This document shows, piece by piece, positions 5,171 to 7,092 of a stretch of 7,092 nt of DNA (the stretch's first letter is position 1; each line of letters begins with the position of its first letter). Under the pieces are notes generated by a model, which was not told the origin of the DNA, ran no database searches, and saw nothing but the letters and a program-made list of their open reading frames with translations. This DNA is from Desulfurococcales archaeon ex4484_204. GTDB taxonomy: Archaea; Thermoproteota; Thermoprotei_A; Sulfolobales; NBVN01. The DNA lies in contig NJEF01000065.1 of NCBI GenBank assembly GCA_002255065.1, positions 1 through 7,092 of the forward strand, read 5' to 3'. The position numbers and the translations under genes are program-made.

Positions 5171-5678
5171 TCTTTATTTCCTCTTCCAGCTTAAGCACCA
5201 AAGACCTCAACTTCCTCCGTGTTGACTCGTTGTTCTCATACATAAGCATTTCACCACATCTAGGGCATCTAAAGTCGTTCTCCATAGCCTCCTCAAATGT
5301 TAACCTAACCCTGCATACAGGGCAGACATAGAACGTGTTATTCTCCTCATACTCCAGCCTCTCCTTAAGCTTTTTGAGAACCGCTTTCTTCCTCTGCAGC
5401 AACACTTGGTTTATCCTAGCGTAGTCGACCTTCCAGTGGTATATGTACCTGCTGTCCTCGGGATTGCGCGATTTCCTGTAGGTAACTAACCCCAGGTTGT
5501 GTAGCTCATAAAGAGCCCTCCTAACATCCTGCTCACTAAGCTTAGATAGCTCAACTATTGAGGAATCCAAGAGCTCCTTAGCGGAGTTACTGAGTATTTC
5601 AAAGATTTTAACACCGGAATCCCCTACGTACCTCCTTATGAATTCCATTAGATCTCTTCTATTCTTCTCGTGGCTCAC
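5145..5678 (-). CDS. tfe: Transcription initiation factor TFE, alpha subunit
   Basis: TFE-alpha helps RNA polymerase, TBP and TFB open promoters. From the GTG at 5678 the protein has 177 residues, the usual size. It starts with an extended winged-helix domain (about 10-85, beginning FIRRYVGDSGVKIFEIL), then a charged helix (about 90-112) and a zinc ribbon with ligands C119, C122, C138 and C141 (CPVC and CPRC), and ends in a charged coiled tail. The frame is open further upstream to 5774, but that part lies inside trm56 and looks unlike TFE. The GTG is preceded by AAGGTGG at a good distance, so I choose it; ATG at 5648 is the other choice. It overlaps trm56 by 20 nt and the methyltransferase gene by 26 nt. 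Confidence 0.93.
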   Translation of the reverse strand: MSHEKNRRDLMEFIRRYVGDSGVKIFEILSNSAKELLDSSIVELSKLSEQDVRRALYELHNLGLVTYRKSRNPEDSRYIYHWKVDYARINQVLLQRKKAVLKKLKERLEYEENNTFYVCPVCRVRLTFEEAMENDFRCPRCGEMLMYENNESTRRKLRSLVLKLEEEIKNEERSLIS

Positions 5679-6198
5679 ACTTAACCACCTTCTTGCCTCT
5701 CTCTGAAGGCTCAATACATAGCTTAGCATCAGGGTAAATAAAGCGTAGCTCTGCACCGCCATATAGCCTGTCAAGGAATATAGCTAAAGCGGATACCTCT
5801 GAGTGCGGTTGATGCCCTATCGCGACGTTGTAGTCTGCCAGCTCGTAGTAGATCCTAGGTACCTTTCCAGCGCCAACTACAACCAGCATGTCGTTCTCAA
5901 CTTTTCTTAAATTGTCAATGACGTCGTCTATATGTAGACCGTACATCGTTAAGTGAACTACGATCCCTCCTCTTTCCTTCCATGACTTAATAAATAACAA
6001 CGAGTTAACGCCTGAAGCTAGGAAGAAGTTCCTACCTCCCCACCTTAAACACACCTTCCTTAGAGACTCAATAACGCTATCATCTTTAATATCCCCTAGG
6101 ATGAATCCATGAGCACCGAATGACCTAGCTACAAGACCTACGTGGGTTGTTACCCTCTTATCACGTTCGGGCCTATGACCTAGCCGGAGCACATACAC
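5659..6198 (-). CDS. trm56: tRNA (cytidine(56)-2'-O)-methyltransferase Trm56
   Basis: This archaea-specific SPOUT enzyme methylates the ribose of C56 in the T-loop of tRNAs, using SAM; it replaces the C/D-box guide mechanism used elsewhere. Recognisable parts are LRLGHRPERDKRVTTHVGLVAR (4-25), LTMYG (83-87), and the knot region GAGKVPRIYYELADYNVAIG (109-128) followed by QPHSEVSALAIFLDRL (130-145), which binds SAM. The 179-aa length is typical. The start is GTG at 6198 with GGGAG a few bases upstream; GTG at 6192 would remove only two residues. It overlaps hflX by 26 nt and tfe by 20 nt, so it is translated from the same mRNA. Confidence 0.95.
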   Translation of the reverse strand: MYVLRLGHRPERDKRVTTHVGLVARSFGAHGFILGDIKDDSVIESLRKVCLRWGGRNFFLASGVNSLLFIKSWKERGGIVVHLTMYGLHIDDVIDNLRKVENDMLVVVGAGKVPRIYYELADYNVAIGHQPHSEVSALAIFLDRLYGGAELRFIYPDAKLCIEPSERGKKVVKCEPREE

Positions 6199-7092
6199 TC
6201 TTCTCCCTGGTTTTAACGATGGAATCGTAGATCACCTCTTTAAGCAAGTCAATATTAATCCCTTCCTTAGCTGATATAGGCACTATAAGCCACCTCCACC
6301 GATAGTTATGTGTGAGGATGTTCTTCACAATGTCCATTACCCTATCTAGGTACTGAGCATCTATAAGGTCAGTCTTGTTTAGTACTACGACAAGCGGCTT
6401 ACCGACATACCCGATCTTGCTTAAGATATCTAGCGATGTAAGTAGCTCTACCCTGACGGCGTTAATGTGTTCAGATGAATCCACTACCAGCACTGTTAGG
6501 TCAGCAGCACCTATCTCCTCTAGGGTTGCATAGAAGGCTTCAATGACCTCTGCAGGGATATCACGTATGAAACCAACGGTATCGACTAGAATGACTCTAC
6601 TCCCGTTTATGGTAATGCCCTTAGCCTTAGGCATTAACGTCGTAAACATCTCCGGTCCTGCAGGTTTAGATTCCCCTGTTAAAACGTTGAACAGAGTTGT
6701 CTTACCAGCATTTGTATAGCCAGTAATAGCTACTTGAGGATACCCTAACCTACTCCTCCTCTGCCTCTCCAGGTATCTCCTATACCTTAACTCGCTTAAT
6801 TCCCTCCTTATCCTGGCAAGCCTCCTTCTTAAGTGCTTGTAGTATGTATCAATAGCGTAAGCACCCGGACCTAGGAAGCCAGGGAGCTCCCCCATCTTTG
6901 CCCCCCTAATTAGTTCTTTGATTAAGGGTAGTGTGTGCGTTATCTTAGCCATTTCTATCTGGAGCTTAGCCTCCTTAGAACCTGCGTGTAGAGCGAAGAT
7001 CTCAAGTATTAAGGTGATCTTATCAATAACATCCACCTTAAACTTTTTAACCAAGTTAACTATGTGTCGCGGCTTAAGATCGTCGTATATCA
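6173..7092 (-). CDS. hflX: HflX-type ribosome-associated GTPase (5' end cut by window edge)
   Basis: HflX GTPases bind the large ribosomal subunit and are linked to ribosome recycling or stress. The frame is open to the right edge. A TTG at 7054 could be taken as a start, but the 12 codons before it read IYDDLKPRHIVN, which continues the HflX N-terminal domain, so the true start lies outside, probably about 60-75 codons further. Counting from the TTG codon: LEIFALHAGSKEAKLQIE at 17-34 is the family signature, a basic helical region spans about 70-104, and the G domain follows with G1 GYTNAGKTT (112-120), G3 DTVGF (158-162), G4 NKTD (226-229) and G5 SAKEG (261-265). The glycine-rich loop (GELPGFLGPGAYAID, 55-69) lacks the bacterial GPGET sequence, as does the Sulfolobus protein from memory. 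Confidence 0.93.
   Translation of the reverse strand, partial: IYDDLKPRHIVNLVKKFKVDVIDKITLILEIFALHAGSKEAKLQIEMAKITHTLPLIKELIRGAKMGELPGFLGPGAYAIDTYYKHLRRRLARIRRELSELRYRRYLERQRRSRLGYPQVAITGYTNAGKTTLFNVLTGESKPAGPEMFTTLMPKAKGITINGSRVILVDTVGFIRDIPAEVIEAFYATLEEIGAADLTVLVVDSSEHINAVRVELLTSLDILSKIGYVGKPLVVVLNKTDLIDAQYLDRVMDIVKNILTHNYRWRWLIVPISAKEGINIDLLKEVIYDSIVKTREKSVCAPARS

Noticed and set aside
4971..5225. Open plus-strand frame of 84 codons
   Set aside because: It is antisense to the methyltransferase and tfe, both with strong motifs.
5679..5774. N-terminal extension of TFE to 209 residues
   Set aside because: The extra 32 residues lie entirely within trm56, look unlike TFE, and a GTG with a good ribosome binding site at 5678 gives the normal length.

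Overview
The window looks like chromosomal DNA from a crenarchaeon (Thermoproteota), probably a thermophile in or near the Desulfurococcales/Sulfolobales group. Supporting evidence is the archaeal gene content (Hjc resolvase, TFE-alpha, Trm56, an HflX resembling the Sulfolobus protein), tRNA genes split by short introns in the anticodon loop, TATA-like boxes at archaeal spacing, GTG/TTG starts and GGTGA/GGAGG-type ribosome binding sites. No mobile element, CRISPR array or phage gene was found.

Layout. (1) 1-1838, minus strand: a stomatin/prohibitin-family membrane protein followed 15 nt later by an NfeD-type membrane serine protease that runs off the left edge. The stomatin appears to lack the coiled-coil segment between the SPFH core and the C-terminal hydrophobic patch. 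(2) 1901-2356, plus strand: the Holliday junction resolvase Hjc, divergent from stomatin across about 60 bp that contain one AT-rich, TATA-like core. (3) 2417-3702: a tRNA-rich stretch with tRNA-Val(GAC) on plus, tRNA-Cys(GCA) on minus with a 12-nt intron, a small nucleotidyltransferase-fold protein on plus, and tRNA-Gln(TTG) on minus with a 16-nt intron and an encoded CCA. Between tRNA-Val and tRNA-Cys lie about 350 bp with no convincing gene. (4) 3735-7092, minus strand: a compact run of five genes in the order hflX (5' end beyond the right edge), trm56, tfe, a C5-cytosine methyltransferase and a COG4080 SPOUT-like protein. Each gene overlaps the next by 1 to 26 nt, so this is very probably one transcript.

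How the genes work together. The minus-strand operon joins translation/ribosome functions (HflX), tRNA modification (Trm56, probably COG4080) and transcription initiation (TFE) with an apparently orphan m5C methyltransferase that has no restriction enzyme beside it. The stomatin-NfeD pair is a known membrane protease/substrate module. I see no clearly new system. The points most worth a second look are the shortened stomatin, the m5C methyltransferase inside a core information-processing operon, the very short tRNA-Cys intron with an irregular splice motif, and the overlapping divergent promoters.
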